A model generated the notes under the pieces. The model did not search any database and was not told the origin of the DNA. It saw nothing but the letters and a program-made list of their open reading frames with translations. 64,000 nucleotides of DNA from Bin76 sp963665765 (GTDB lineage Bacteria; Actinomycetota; Acidimicrobiia; Spongiisociales; ZC4RG35): positions 1,178,001-1,242,000 of the forward strand of contig OY762464.1 in NCBI GenBank assembly GCA_963665765.1, read 5' to 3'. Both the position numbers and the translations under genes were made by a program. Below, piece after piece: positions 51,400-60,755 of the stretch (position 1 is its first letter; every line of letters starts with the position of its first letter).

Positions 51400-52491
51400 C
51401 TAGCCGGGAACCACCACGGTGCGGATCGCCGAGTTGGCCTCCAGGTTCTCAAACCCCCTCTCCATACCGGAAAGCGGGATGGTGTGGGTGACCATGGCGT
51501 CGAGGTCGAGACTGCCCGATTGGTAGAGGGAGTCGAGCACCGGGAAGTCGTGAGCCGGGATTCCTTCACCGCCGTGGGTGGTCATCAGGGTCGAGGTGTT
51601 GCGGAAAAAGGTCGACGGATTGAGTTCCGCTTCCGAACCCACCGGGGGAACGCCGATCATGGTGGCTACTCCTCCGTATGACAGCATTCCCAGGGCCTGC
51701 TCCAAGGTGACGGCCATCCCCACCGCCTCGAAGGAGAAATTCACTCCCTGGCCGTCGGTCAGTGCCCTCACCGCCTCCACCGCATCCTCTTTGGTCGAGT
51801 TGACGGCATGAGTGGCGCCCATCGACAACGCCCATTCGAGTTTGAGGTCCGAGATGTCCACCGCAATCACCTGGGAGGCGTTGGCCACCTGGGCGCCTTG
51901 CACGGTGGCCAGCCCGATGCCTCCACAGCCGATCACGGCGGTGGTGGCCCCCGGCCACACTCCGGCGGTGTGGAAAACCGCTCCGGTGCCGGTCATCACC
52001 GCGCATCCCAGCAACGAAGCCGTGGTCATCGGCATTCCGTCACTAACGGCAAAGGTGGCGCCGACGTCCACCGGGATCCGCTCGGCATACATCCCCAAAC
52101 CCATGGGAACCTCCACCCGAGCGCCGTCGGAGACCAGGGAAACCACCGGCGCCCGAGCCGATGAGTTGTTGCATCGCCGCGGGTCGTTGCGCCGACACAT
52201 GACACACGATCCGCACGGAACCCGGCAACCCACCGCCACCCGGTCGCCCTCCTTCAGGCGGGTCACTCCGAGACCCACCTGTTCCACCACGCCGGCGCCC
52301 TCGTGGCCCAACAGCATGGGATAGCGAGGACGCTGACCCGATTGCAGACCCTTTGATACCTTGTAGTCGGTGCGGCAAACCCCGGCCGCTTCCATCCTGA
52401 GGATCACCTCCCCCTCCCGGGGAGGGCCGAATTCGATCTCGGTGATCTCAATCCGCCCCGGCGCCGTCACCAGGGCGGCTCGGCTATGCAT
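51400..52491 (-). CDS. Zinc-dependent alcohol dehydrogenase (MDR, mycothiol/NDMA-type branch)
   Basis: 363 residues. Catalytic zinc Cys in GVCRTDYKVSKG and GHEGAGVVEQVG. Structural-zinc Cys cluster in PCGSCVMCRRNDPRRC (about residues 92-107). Rossmann AVIGCGGIGLATVQGA (about 185-200). Resembles S-(hydroxymethyl)mycothiol or aryl-alcohol dehydrogenases of Actinobacteria. ATG 52491 overlaps the end of the M24 gene by 8 bases, so the two are coupled. The substrate is open. Confidence 0.9.
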   Translation of the reverse strand: MHSRAALVTAPGRIEITEIEFGPPREGEVILRMEAAGVCRTDYKVSKGLQSGQRPRYPMLLGHEGAGVVEQVGLGVTRLKEGDRVAVGCRVPCGSCVMCRRNDPRRCNNSSARAPVVSLVSDGARVEVPMGLGMYAERIPVDVGATFAVSDGMPMTTASLLGCAVMTGTGAVFHTAGVWPGATTAVIGCGGIGLATVQGAQVANASQVIAVDISDLKLEWALSMGATHAVNSTKEDAVEAVRALTDGQGVNFSFEAVGMAVTLEQALGMLSYGGVATMIGVPPVGSEAELNPSTFFRNTSTLMTTHGGEGIPAHDFPVLDSLYQSGSLDLDAMVTHTIPLSGMERGFENLEANSAIRTVVVPG

Positions 52492-53650
52492 CGAGATCCA
52501 CCAGGATGTCTTCTTCATAGGTGAGTCGCTCCCCGCCGTCGGGTGTCACCCGCACGTTGTCGGAGACGCAGATGCCGCCCACCGCCAAAGCTTCGGCCGG
52601 ATCATCAAAGGAGATCTGCGGATGAAGGTTGATCACCATGTCGGTCTGCATGATCCGTTCCTTGCCCGGCACCCAGGGCGGCTCATGGGAGTCGAGGCCG
52701 ATGCCGTGAGCCGTGTAGGCCACCGAATCGAACCCACCCTGACCGTATTTACGATGCACCCGGTCGCGGGCGGCCAGCACCTCGTCGGAGGAGACGCCGG
52801 TCTTCATGGCCTCGACACAGGCGTTCAAGGTCTCGATCCGGGTGTCCCAGTAACGCAGGATCTGATCGGAGGGACGCCCGAAGCTGTAGGTCCGGCGCAC
52901 TTCCACCCAGTAGCCGGAGGGTCCTCCCCATTCCAGGTCAATGCAGAGGACGTCGTCTTTGTCGATCTCGGCGTCCATCCCGAAGGTGTAGGCCCGGTAG
53001 GGAGGACGGCTCATCTGGGCGATCCCGTCCAGGCATCCGTACTGGCGGCAGAGACGATGAGCCTCGGCCAGCACATCCCGCTCGATCGCCCCGGGGCGAA
53101 TGTGGCCCTCGAGACTGGTGAACACCTGGGCAATGATCCGCGATGTCTCGCGCAGGTTCTCCATCTCCTCGGCGCTCTTGATCGAACGGATGTCATCGAA
53201 GAAATCGGTGGCGTCAATCAAGGTGGCGGTCTTCCCGAAGGCATCCTGGAACTGCATGTAGTGAGCGGCGGAGGTGATGTCGGCCAAACCCACAATTCCG
53301 ATGGTGCCATGGGAGATTCCGTGGTCGGACAGGATCCCGGCTATCTCGACCGCCGGGGTCTGAGTGGCCCGAAAGTCCTGAATCCAATTGACCAGCGCCA
53401 CTCGCGAAAGCCCCCACAGCGGATCGCCGATAAAGGTGGGCTCACCCTTTTGGGGAAGCACCACCATCCCCCAACCGGCCCATTGGAAGATGTCGGACAC
53501 ATACTGGACGCGGCCCCGTACGAACTCGTCGCCGCGGCTGCAGATGATCAGGGCATCGATCCCTGACTCAGCCATGGCCTCGCGCAGCACGCGATGACGT
53601 CTTTCCCGCTCGGCGGGAGAGGAAATGTGGGTCAGTTTGCCTTCTGCCAT
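52484..53650 (-). CDS. M24-family peptidase/creatinase-fold protein
   Basis: 388 residues with an N-terminal creatinase-like domain (residues about 1-150) and a pita-bread C-terminal domain. Expected metal ligands are only partly clear: DVLCIDLEWGGPSGYWVEVR carries one Asp, and AHGIGLDSHEPPWVPG carries the conserved His. One of the family's Asp positions appears substituted, so it may be a metal-free creatinase/dimethylsulfoniopropionate-lyase-like member rather than an aminopeptidase. It is followed by the alcohol dehydrogenase and preceded by an isochorismatase gene 15 bases upstream, in one operon. Confidence 0.86.
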   Translation of the reverse strand: MAEGKLTHISSPAERERRHRVLREAMAESGIDALIICSRGDEFVRGRVQYVSDIFQWAGWGMVVLPQKGEPTFIGDPLWGLSRVALVNWIQDFRATQTPAVEIAGILSDHGISHGTIGIVGLADITSAAHYMQFQDAFGKTATLIDATDFFDDIRSIKSAEEMENLRETSRIIAQVFTSLEGHIRPGAIERDVLAEAHRLCRQYGCLDGIAQMSRPPYRAYTFGMDAEIDKDDVLCIDLEWGGPSGYWVEVRRTYSFGRPSDQILRYWDTRIETLNACVEAMKTGVSSDEVLAARDRVHRKYGQGGFDSVAYTAHGIGLDSHEPPWVPGKERIMQTDMVINLHPQISFDDPAEALAVGGICVSDNVRVTPDGGERLTYEEDILVDLDA

Positions 53651-53665
53651 TGTCTTGTAACTCCT

Positions 53666-54478
53666 TTAGCTGGTGGGGGTCGGCACAGAGGCCGGGCGGT
53701 GTGAGGGTGGGGGTTGAGGGTTTTCCAACTCGGCACAGATCTCGTCGGTGGTGCGGGAGGCGATGAATCCCCCGTCGGTCATTCTCACCAGGGCATTGTC
53801 ATGAAGTTCCTTGGTGGAGGAAGTGCAGGCGTCGTTAATCAGCGACACCGTGTAGCCCCGGTCGGCCGCGTCGCGGGAGGAAAGTTCCACGCACCCTTCG
53901 GTGACAATGCCGGTCATGACCAGGTGGGTGATGCCCATGCGCTTGAGCACGCTGTCGATGGCGGTGGAATTGAAAACGCTGGCGGAGGTCTTGGAGAAAA
54001 TCATCTCGTCACCCTGCTCGGCCACTTCCGGCAGGAGAAGGTCGTCGCGTTCGTCGCGGGGCACGGGTTCGAGGTTGGCGTCGGGCATGAACGCCTTGCC
54101 GGCATCTCGGCCGTCGTCGGTGCGGTAGGCGACCCTGACGTGAATGACTTCTTCTCCGGCCGCCCGGAAGGCGTCTTGACACCGGCGGACATTGGGCAGG
54201 ATGGCATTGATGTTGTCCCACCGTTCCTGCATGATCTCGGGCCGGCCGGCGTCTTGGGCGATCCGGCCTATCCATCCGTCGGCATGGGCGTCCAGATACT
54301 GAAGGTCGATGGTGAGCAGCGCCGTTTTTCCCGGTAAAATCGAAGGGAAGGAGGGGCGGGGAAACAGGTCGTAGAAGGGGTCGTGCAAGTTCAAGGTCTT
54401 GTAGCCTTTCCTTGGGAGGTAGTCGGTCCGGGTGAAAGAAGGTTGATTTGCGCGGGGCGCGCCGCCTTCGGTTTGCAC
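53666..54478 (-). CDS. Cysteine hydrolase, isochorismatase-like
   Basis: 270 residues. Catalytic triad: Asp in TALLTIDLQYLDAH (about residue 58), Lys in FSKTSASVFNST (about 164) and Cys in GIVTEGCVELSSRDA (about 197). Relatives include N-carbamoylsarcosine amidase, nicotinamidase and ureidoacrylate hydrolase, which fits the amide-cleaving theme of the region. GTG 54478 gives the full length. A TTG later (LNLHDPFYD, near 54395), with AAGGAAAGG ahead, is an alternative start. First gene of the minus-strand operon; the epimerase gene runs divergently 111 bases away. Confidence 0.86.
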   Translation of the reverse strand: MQTEGGAPRANQPSFTRTDYLPRKGYKTLNLHDPFYDLFPRPSFPSILPGKTALLTIDLQYLDAHADGWIGRIAQDAGRPEIMQERWDNINAILPNVRRCQDAFRAAGEEVIHVRVAYRTDDGRDAGKAFMPDANLEPVPRDERDDLLLPEVAEQGDEMIFSKTSASVFNSTAIDSVLKRMGITHLVMTGIVTEGCVELSSRDAADRGYTVSLINDACTSSTKELHDNALVRMTDGGFIASRTTDEICAELENPQPPPSHRPASVPTPTS

Positions 54479-54588
54479 TAAGTATATTTAGCAGGAAACC
54501 GGCCCGATGCCTCACGGTGCCCGCCGGATCCGACCAGCAAATCAACCACCCTGCGCTTTCGCGCCGGAGAAGGGAAGAAGAGAGCGAG

Positions 54589-55521
54589 ATGAGAGTACTG
54601 GTGACAGGAGCGGGGGGATTTTTCGGAAGAGCTCTGGCTCGCGCCTTCGCTCGAGGGGGAGAGCAGGTGGTGGCGGCGGACATCCTTCCGCCCGATGAGT
54701 TTGCTCCCCGTTCGGGCGCCCCCCACGGCAGCGTCGAGTACGTGGTGCTGGATGTGGGCGATCCGGACGCCTGGTCCGCCGAGGTCACCGGTCCGGTGGA
54801 CGGGATCGTCCACGCCGCCGCTCTGACTCCCAGCATCCAGGAAGCCCGCGAGGATCCGTCCAAACTGGTGCAGGTCAACCTGATCGGAACCCTCAACGCC
54901 TTGGAGTTCGCCCGCCGACAGAACGTGAGCAAGTTCCTGTTCATCTCTTCGGCCGGGGTCTACAACCAGTTCGAAGAAGAAGTTCTCACCGAAGACGACG
55001 CCGACGGCGGTTTCTCGCTGTACGGCTCCGCCAAGCTGGCCGCCGAGATCATGCTGTTTCGCTACTCCGACATGTTCGGGTTCGACGCCGGGGCGATCCG
55101 CCCCACTTCCATGTACGGTCCGGCCGAGGAGTTCCGCAGCACTCGCCCCTTCGTCACCCAGGCCAAGCAGTTGGCCGACGCCGCCATGGACGGAGTCCCG
55201 GTGCGAGTGATCGGCTTGGAAGATCGCTGCGACTGGGTGTTCGTGGACGATGTCGCCGAAGGCGCCCATCGCTTTTTTGCAGGCGGGATGGGAAGTCGCT
55301 CCTTCGCCTTCTCTTCGGGGAACCCGATCCCCTTCCAGGATGTGCTGGACGCGGCGGTGGAATCTTTCGGAGTGGTGGTGGACGAGAACGCCGAAATGCT
55401 GATCGACGCCACCCCCGACCGGGCCACCACCATCTCCTGCGACAAGGCCCGCGCCGAGCTCGGCTGGAATCCGGTTGGCATAGCGGAGGGGATGCAACGC
55501 TACGCCGACCTGGGCGGCTGA
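54589..55521 (+). CDS. NAD-dependent epimerase/dehydratase (extended SDR)
   Basis: 310 residues. Rossmann glycine motif VTGAGGFFGRALARAF (about residues 5-20). Active-site YxxxK as YGSAKLAAE (about 145-153), with a Ser in LFISSAGVYN. It oxidises or epimerises a sugar or small hydroxy-acid. No sugar-nucleotide motif is distinctive. ATG 54589 follows GAAGAGAGCGAG. First gene of a plus-strand operon whose next members are an aminotransferase and a hydroxyacid dehydrogenase, so it may act on an amino-hydroxy intermediate rather than on cell-wall sugars. Confidence 0.85.
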   Translation: MRVLVTGAGGFFGRALARAFARGGEQVVAADILPPDEFAPRSGAPHGSVEYVVLDVGDPDAWSAEVTGPVDGIVHAAALTPSIQEAREDPSKLVQVNLIGTLNALEFARRQNVSKFLFISSAGVYNQFEEEVLTEDDADGGFSLYGSAKLAAEIMLFRYSDMFGFDAGAIRPTSMYGPAEEFRSTRPFVTQAKQLADAAMDGVPVRVIGLEDRCDWVFVDDVAEGAHRFFAGGMGSRSFAFSSGNPIPFQDVLDAAVESFGVVVDENAEMLIDATPDRATTISCDKARAELGWNPVGIAEGMQRYADLGG

Positions 55522-55589
55522 GTTCCCCACCCACGTTTCAACCCAACATAACGCAACGAAACCCAAACAGCCTCAGACATGGAGTCCCA

Positions 55590-56786
55590 ATGAGTCAAAG
55601 CACACTGAGATCGGCACTAGCTGAGCGCACCTTGCGCATCCGCGGCGGCCACGAGTCACCCTACTTCCAGATCATGCGAAAGGTCCAGGGACGTGACGAC
55701 ATCATCCGCCTGGTGAGAGGGGAACCGGACATTCCGACTCCTTCCCACATCGTAGACGCGGCCAAACGCTGTCTGGACACCGGTCACATCGGCTACACCC
55801 CTCCGGGCGGCATGATCGAGCTGCGGGAGGCCATCGCTCGCAAGTTCAAAAAGGACAACAACCTCGAATACGACGCCGAGTCCGAAATACTGGTGACCGC
55901 CGGCGCCCAGGAGTCGATGGCGGTGAGCCTGCAGACTCTGTTGGATCCCGGCGACGAGGTGCTGCTGGCCACCCCCCATTACATGGCCTACCCGGCCAAC
56001 ATCATCATGGCCGGCGGAAAGATCGTCTACGTGCCCACCGTCGAGGAAGAGGACTTCGAGTTGAAGCCGGAAGCCATCGAGGCTGCCATCACCGACCAGA
56101 CCAAGCTATTGGTGCTGGTGACTCCCAACAACCCCACCGCCGGGGTGATCACCGCCGAGACACTGTCGGCTATCGCCGACGTGGTGCGGGCCCATCCGGG
56201 CTTGGTGGTGATCTCCGACGAACTGTACGAAAAGGTGGTGTACGACGGTTTCGAGCACCAGAGCTTCGCCACCCTGCCGGGGATGTGGGATCGGACCATC
56301 ACCATCAACGGGTTCTCCAAGGCCTACAGCATGACGGGATTCCGGGTGGGATACATGGCCGGGCCGGCCGACTACATCCTGGCCGCCACCGAACCGCGGC
56401 ACTCCCTCAGCATCTCCACCTCCCTCCCCTCCCAGCACGGCGCTCTGGCCGCCCTGGAAGGCCCCCAGGACTTCTTGGACGAGATGATGGAGGAATACCA
56501 CGAGCGGCGGGCCGTGATGCGGGCCACTTTCGACCGGCTGGGCGTCACCTACGGCGAGCCCAAAGGCGGGTTTTACTTCTTCGCCAACGTGTCGGAGTCG
56601 GGGATGGACGCCGTGTCTTTCGCCGACAAAGCGGTTGACTACGGCATTCTCTTCTCGCCGGGCAACATCTTCGCCGAGGGCGCCGTCAAATACATCCGTA
56701 TTTCCTATCTGGCGCCCCGCGACCAACTGCACGAAGCCATGGATCGCTTTACGCGCCTGTGGAACGACTGCCGGAGCGGCAAGTGA
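55590..56786 (+). CDS. PLP-dependent class I/II aminotransferase
   Basis: 398 residues, fold type I. PLP lysine in INGFSKAYSMTGFRVGY (about residues 233-249). VTPNNPTAGVITAETL and DELYEKVVYDGFEHQS are typical of aspartate/alanine-type enzymes. Substrate unknown. Its stop overlaps the next gene's GTG start (GTGA), so it is translationally coupled to the hydroxyacid dehydrogenase. Confidence 0.92.
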   Translation: MSQSTLRSALAERTLRIRGGHESPYFQIMRKVQGRDDIIRLVRGEPDIPTPSHIVDAAKRCLDTGHIGYTPPGGMIELREAIARKFKKDNNLEYDAESEILVTAGAQESMAVSLQTLLDPGDEVLLATPHYMAYPANIIMAGGKIVYVPTVEEEDFELKPEAIEAAITDQTKLLVLVTPNNPTAGVITAETLSAIADVVRAHPGLVVISDELYEKVVYDGFEHQSFATLPGMWDRTITINGFSKAYSMTGFRVGYMAGPADYILAATEPRHSLSISTSLPSQHGALAALEGPQDFLDEMMEEYHERRAVMRATFDRLGVTYGEPKGGFYFFANVSESGMDAVSFADKAVDYGILFSPGNIFAEGAVKYIRISYLAPRDQLHEAMDRFTRLWNDCRSGK

Positions 56787-57760
56787 GCGGCCCGACGGTT
56801 GCCCTGGTTGAGGAATTCACGCCCAACCAGATGGCGGCCCTCCGCCATGCTCTGACCGACGGCGCCACGGTGCTGACCGACGCCGTCGCATCGGGGACCA
56901 TCGGACAGGCCGACTACGTGGTGCTCCGGCAAGAGAGCCTCGACGACGAACAACTCGGGTCCCTCTCCTCCCTCCGGGGAGTGGTCACCATTGACTCGGG
57001 GGACGCCACGGTTTCCCCGGGGCTCTGCGACTCGCTGGGAGTGTGGAGCGAGGGAGTCCCGTCTCCGGGACCAACCAGCGTGGCCGAGCACACCGTGATG
57101 ATGATCCTGGCACTCTTCAAACGCCTGCCCATTGCTCACCAACGTCTTATGGACGGGGTGATAGTGGAAGGCATGGCGCCGTTCGTGACCGATCAGGAGA
57201 ACTACTCCTACAACTGGGTGGGCCTGGAGTTGTTCGAGGCGGTGTTGGGCAAGACAGTGGGGTTGGTCGGCGTCGGCCAGATCGGACTGGTGGCGGCCAA
57301 GCTCCTGGTGGCGTTCGGGGTGGATGTCGTCTACACCAAGCGCAACCGGTTCACCCCCGAAGAGGAGCATGAGTTGGGCATCCGCTACCTTCCCTTCGAA
57401 GAACTCCTGGCCGAGTCGCATTGCGTCTCGCTTCACAACCGGTTCGCTCCGGAGACCGAGAAGATGATGGGCGCCCGGGAGTTTGCGCTCATGCCCCGCG
57501 GCTCGTTTTTCGTCAACACCGCCCGCGGGCGGCTGGTGGACGAGGACGCCTTGATGGCCGCCCTGCACAGCGGTCATCTGGCCGGGGCGGCCCTCGATGT
57601 CTTCTGGTGGGAGCCGATCCTGCCCGACAGTCCCTTGCGCAGCACCCCCAACCTGCTGATGACCCCTCACACCGCCGGGACCCCCGCCGGTGACACGGTG
57701 GCCCTGGAACTGGGCTCCGCCGGAAGGGTCATCCGCCGCCGGAACGGAGCGACCAGATGA
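56783..57760 (+). CDS. D-isomer-type 2-hydroxyacid dehydrogenase
   Basis: 325 residues from GTG 56783. NAD-binding GLVGVGQIGLVAAKLLVA (about residues 157-174). Catalytic Arg-Glu-His: SLHNRFAPETE region, NTARGRLVDEDALMAAL and MTPHTAGTPAGD with His. It reduces 2-keto acids or oxidises D-2-hydroxyacids. It overlaps both the aminotransferase (GTGA) and the next gene (ATGA at 57757). Confidence 0.9.
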   Translation: MSGPTVALVEEFTPNQMAALRHALTDGATVLTDAVASGTIGQADYVVLRQESLDDEQLGSLSSLRGVVTIDSGDATVSPGLCDSLGVWSEGVPSPGPTSVAEHTVMMILALFKRLPIAHQRLMDGVIVEGMAPFVTDQENYSYNWVGLELFEAVLGKTVGLVGVGQIGLVAAKLLVAFGVDVVYTKRNRFTPEEEHELGIRYLPFEELLAESHCVSLHNRFAPETEKMMGAREFALMPRGSFFVNTARGRLVDEDALMAALHSGHLAGAALDVFWWEPILPDSPLRSTPNLLMTPHTAGTPAGDTVALELGSAGRVIRRRNGATR

Positions 57761-59139
57761 GCGAACAGACCTTTGTCGGCATGCAGGTGGGGGGAATCAG
57801 CTTCATCGACGAGGGCATCGAGGAAACCCTCGATATCTTCGCGGAACTGGCCGGGGTGAACGCTATTTTCATTTCGGCCCTGTCATGGGCGCGGGGCAAC
57901 GCCGGGCGCTCCGGCAGCGGCGACTACCCCGACCACGGGGGACAGGAGCCCGATCACCTGCAGGGAGGAGCCTTCTTCCCGCCTGACTCCCGGTACTACC
58001 ACGGGACCACCATCAAGGACTTCACCGCTCCCGACCCCCTGTATGAGGGATGGGACATCCTGGGAGACGTGATCCCCGCCGCCCGGGCCCGGGGCATGGA
58101 AGTCTTCCCCTACTACTGCGAGACCGCCCATGTCAATCCCAAGCCGCTCTGGCAGCCGGGGTTTGCCCAGGTGCTGGAGGTCGACCCGTGGGGCCGCAAG
58201 GCCAGCCGCCCGTGTCTGTACAACCCCAACTACCGGAACTGGTGGTTCGGGGTGATCGACAACTGGCTGAACGAGTACGACCTGAACGGGATGCTGTGGG
58301 GAATCGAGCGCGAAGATCCACTCTCGTCGATGATTGTCAGCGACGAGGTCCCCACCTGCTTCTGCGTCCATTGTCGATCCGAGGCTCATCGCCGCAACAT
58401 TGACGCCGGACGGGCCGCCGAAGGCTACCGGAAGATCAGCGATTATCTGAAGTCGGTGCGGGCCGGATACCAGCCTCGCGACGGCAAATTGATCACCTTC
58501 CTGCGCCATCTCTTCGAGTACCCCGAAGTATCTCAGTGGCAGAAGCTGTGGTGGGATGGGCACAAGGACCTCTATCGGGAGATCTCCGGGCTGGTCCGCT
58601 TCTTCGGCGACGATTACCAGGTGGGCTTTGGGATCTGGCAGATGATCAACACCTTCAACCCGCTGCTGCGAGCCGCCCACGATCCCGCCGAGTACAAACT
58701 CTATGCCGACTGGCTGAAGCCGGTGTTCTACAATGCCCCCGGCGGGGCGCGGTTCGCCAAATTCGTGACCAACCTGTGCCAAACCATCCTGGGCGACGCC
58801 AGCCCGGCGGAGTGGACCCCGATCCTCTACAAGATTCTCGGTTTGGACGAGGCGCCCTTCGAGGATCTGCCGCCCACGGGCTTCAGCCCCCGGTACGTGG
58901 CCGACTTCACCCGTCGCTACGTAGAGGCGGTGGGACCCGAGGTGGCTGTCTATCCCGGCATCGGACTGGGTGTGGAAACAGTGGCCCGGGACATCTCTCC
59001 CGCCGACTGCGAAGCCATGGTCGAAGCATCGTTCGAAGGCGGCGCCGAGGGAGTGATGATCTCCCGCAACTACTCGGAATTGACCCTTCCCAACCTGGCC
59101 GCAGTGGGAACCGCCCTACGCCGCCTCGGAAAACTCTGA
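57757..59139 (+). CDS. Uncharacterised TIM-barrel/glycoside-hydrolase-like protein
   Basis: 460 residues with no family I can name with confidence. Repeated beta-alpha spacing, many Trp and Tyr, and acidic residues at strand ends (GMLWGIEREDPL, SDEVPTCFCVHC, GAEGVMISRNYSEL) suggest a (beta/alpha)8 hydrolase such as an uncharacterised glycosyl-hydrolase-like group. CFCVHC could bind a metal. No signal peptide, so it acts in the cytoplasm. ATG 57757 shares ATGA with the hydroxyacid dehydrogenase stop. Placed in the middle of a catabolic operon, it probably handles the main substrate. This is the least known gene of the cluster. Confidence 0.82.
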   Translation: MSEQTFVGMQVGGISFIDEGIEETLDIFAELAGVNAIFISALSWARGNAGRSGSGDYPDHGGQEPDHLQGGAFFPPDSRYYHGTTIKDFTAPDPLYEGWDILGDVIPAARARGMEVFPYYCETAHVNPKPLWQPGFAQVLEVDPWGRKASRPCLYNPNYRNWWFGVIDNWLNEYDLNGMLWGIEREDPLSSMIVSDEVPTCFCVHCRSEAHRRNIDAGRAAEGYRKISDYLKSVRAGYQPRDGKLITFLRHLFEYPEVSQWQKLWWDGHKDLYREISGLVRFFGDDYQVGFGIWQMINTFNPLLRAAHDPAEYKLYADWLKPVFYNAPGGARFAKFVTNLCQTILGDASPAEWTPILYKILGLDEAPFEDLPPTGFSPRYVADFTRRYVEAVGPEVAVYPGIGLGVETVARDISPADCEAMVEASFEGGAEGVMISRNYSELTLPNLAAVGTALRRLGKL

Positions 59140-59164
59140 TCACAACAAGAAAGGAACACCAACC

Positions 59165-60409
59165 GTGCGCACAATTCTCAAAGGCGGAGTCGTCGTAAAT
59201 CTGGACGGCGGACCCTCGGAGCAACAAGACCTGGTCATCGACGGCGAGCAGATCGCCTCGGTGGGAGCAGTGGAAGCCCAGGCGGGCGACAACGTCGTGG
59301 ACGTTTCCGGCATGCACCTGTTGCCAGGCTTGTCCAACTGCCACGTCCATCTGGGATGGGACGGAACCCACGACCTGGAGGATCAGGCCAACGAATCGTC
59401 GGCTATCAACGCCATGAAGGCAGTGATGAACATTCACCGCACCCTGTCGGCCGGTGTCACCACCATTCGCGACCTGGGCATGAACAACGCCAATATCGAC
59501 GCCAAAACCGCCATCGACAACGGCTGGGCGCCTTGGATTCGCCTGTTCCCCAACGGGAGGGCCATCTGCACCACCGGCGGACACACCTGGTGGTGCTGCC
59601 GGGAAGCCGACGGGATCTATGGAGTGCGCAAGGCCATCCGAGAGCAGTTCAAGGCCGGCGCCGAGTGGATCAAGATCATGGGATCGCACGAAGAGGTGCA
59701 GTTCACCATGGACGAACTGCGGGCCATGTGCGAAGAGGCCCACCAGAACGGGATGAAAGTCACCGCTCACGCCACTTTTGATGAGGCCATTTCGCGGGTG
59801 GTGGACGCCGGGGTGGACTGTGTGGAGCACGGGGGGTCGATGACTCCGGCCACCATCGAAAAGATGGCGGAGAAGGGCATTCCCATCGTCACCACCTTCT
59901 CGCCTTTGGTGCAGCAGGTCAAATTCGGTTTGGACTTTGGGATGACCGTCTCCGACGTGGAACGGCGCAAGGATCAGATGGCCGACAAATCCCGCTTCGC
60001 CGGCAACGCGGCCGCCGCCCGGGCCGGGATCCCGATCGTGTTCGGCACCGACGCCGGAAGCCCGGTCGTCCCCCACTACGCCATCGCCGAGGAACTCAAG
60101 TTCATGGTGGAGATCGGCGTGTGCCCCGACAATCTGGACGCTCTCAACTCCATCACCCGCCGGGGCATCAAGCTCCTGGGCCTGGAGGACCAACTGGGGA
60201 GTCTGGAAGTCGGCAAGACCGCCGACGTGGTGGCCCTGGGAGGCGATCCCCTGGCTTCTTTGGATCACATGAAAGACGTCAAGCGAGTCTTTGTGCGAGG
60301 TCACATGGCGTTTTCCTCCGAAGGCGGATACACCCAGACCGGTCGCGACATCGAAGGCATGGGCACCCGTTGGGGACCCGGCCCCGAAAGCACTTATCGG
60401 CGGGCCTAA
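59165..60409 (+). CDS. Amidohydrolase-superfamily enzyme
   Basis: 414 residues from GTG 59165 after AAGAAAGGAACACC. Motifs: LLPGLSNCHVHLGWDG (HxH), EWIKIMGSHEE with a possible carboxylated Lys, KVTAHATFDEA, CVEHGGSMTP and FGTDAGSPVV with the late Asp. Close to the imidazolonepropionase/prolidase-like group that hydrolyses cyclic amides or Xaa-Pro dipeptides. Second metal ligands are all present. 25 bases after the TIM-barrel gene. Next gene 346 bases downstream. Confidence 0.9.
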   Translation: MRTILKGGVVVNLDGGPSEQQDLVIDGEQIASVGAVEAQAGDNVVDVSGMHLLPGLSNCHVHLGWDGTHDLEDQANESSAINAMKAVMNIHRTLSAGVTTIRDLGMNNANIDAKTAIDNGWAPWIRLFPNGRAICTTGGHTWWCCREADGIYGVRKAIREQFKAGAEWIKIMGSHEEVQFTMDELRAMCEEAHQNGMKVTAHATFDEAISRVVDAGVDCVEHGGSMTPATIEKMAEKGIPIVTTFSPLVQQVKFGLDFGMTVSDVERRKDQMADKSRFAGNAAAARAGIPIVFGTDAGSPVVPHYAIAEELKFMVEIGVCPDNLDALNSITRRGIKLLGLEDQLGSLEVGKTADVVALGGDPLASLDHMKDVKRVFVRGHMAFSSEGGYTQTGRDIEGMGTRWGPGPESTYRRA

Positions 60410-60755
60410 GAGAAATAACAGGTAGGTATTCGGCGGTGGTGGGTTGCGAAACCGGGACTCTATTTCGCGAAATTCGTCTCGACTGCCCCTCCCCTGAGGG
60501 ACCCCGCCCCCGCCGCCACCTAGCCATGGTTGGGACGCGAGGCCGCCTGCTGAGCGGGGACTCGTGATCCCGAGAATTGATCCCTTCCAAGCGGTCCGAG
60601 CGACGTCGGATCGGACCGGGAGGTGCTTCGACTCCTGTAAACATGGGCGGTCTCGGTGACAAAAGTCAACGCCCGGCCACCTCGATTTTTCGCGACATGA
60701 AGCCACCTACCCTCGCAAACCCTAAGGAACCATATACAGGGAAAGGCAACCAGCC
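60410..60755. other. Intergenic region, no gene seen
   Basis: 346 bases between two amidohydrolase genes on the same strand. I see no conserved reading frame, no clear rho-independent terminator and no strong hairpin. The stretch has mixed composition and is less codon-like than its flanks. It probably holds a promoter for the hydantoinase-type gene. Confidence 0.4.

Noticed and set aside
58907..60706. 599-codon minus-strand frame
   Set aside because: Antisense to the amidohydrolase gene and the following intergenic DNA, with no motif.
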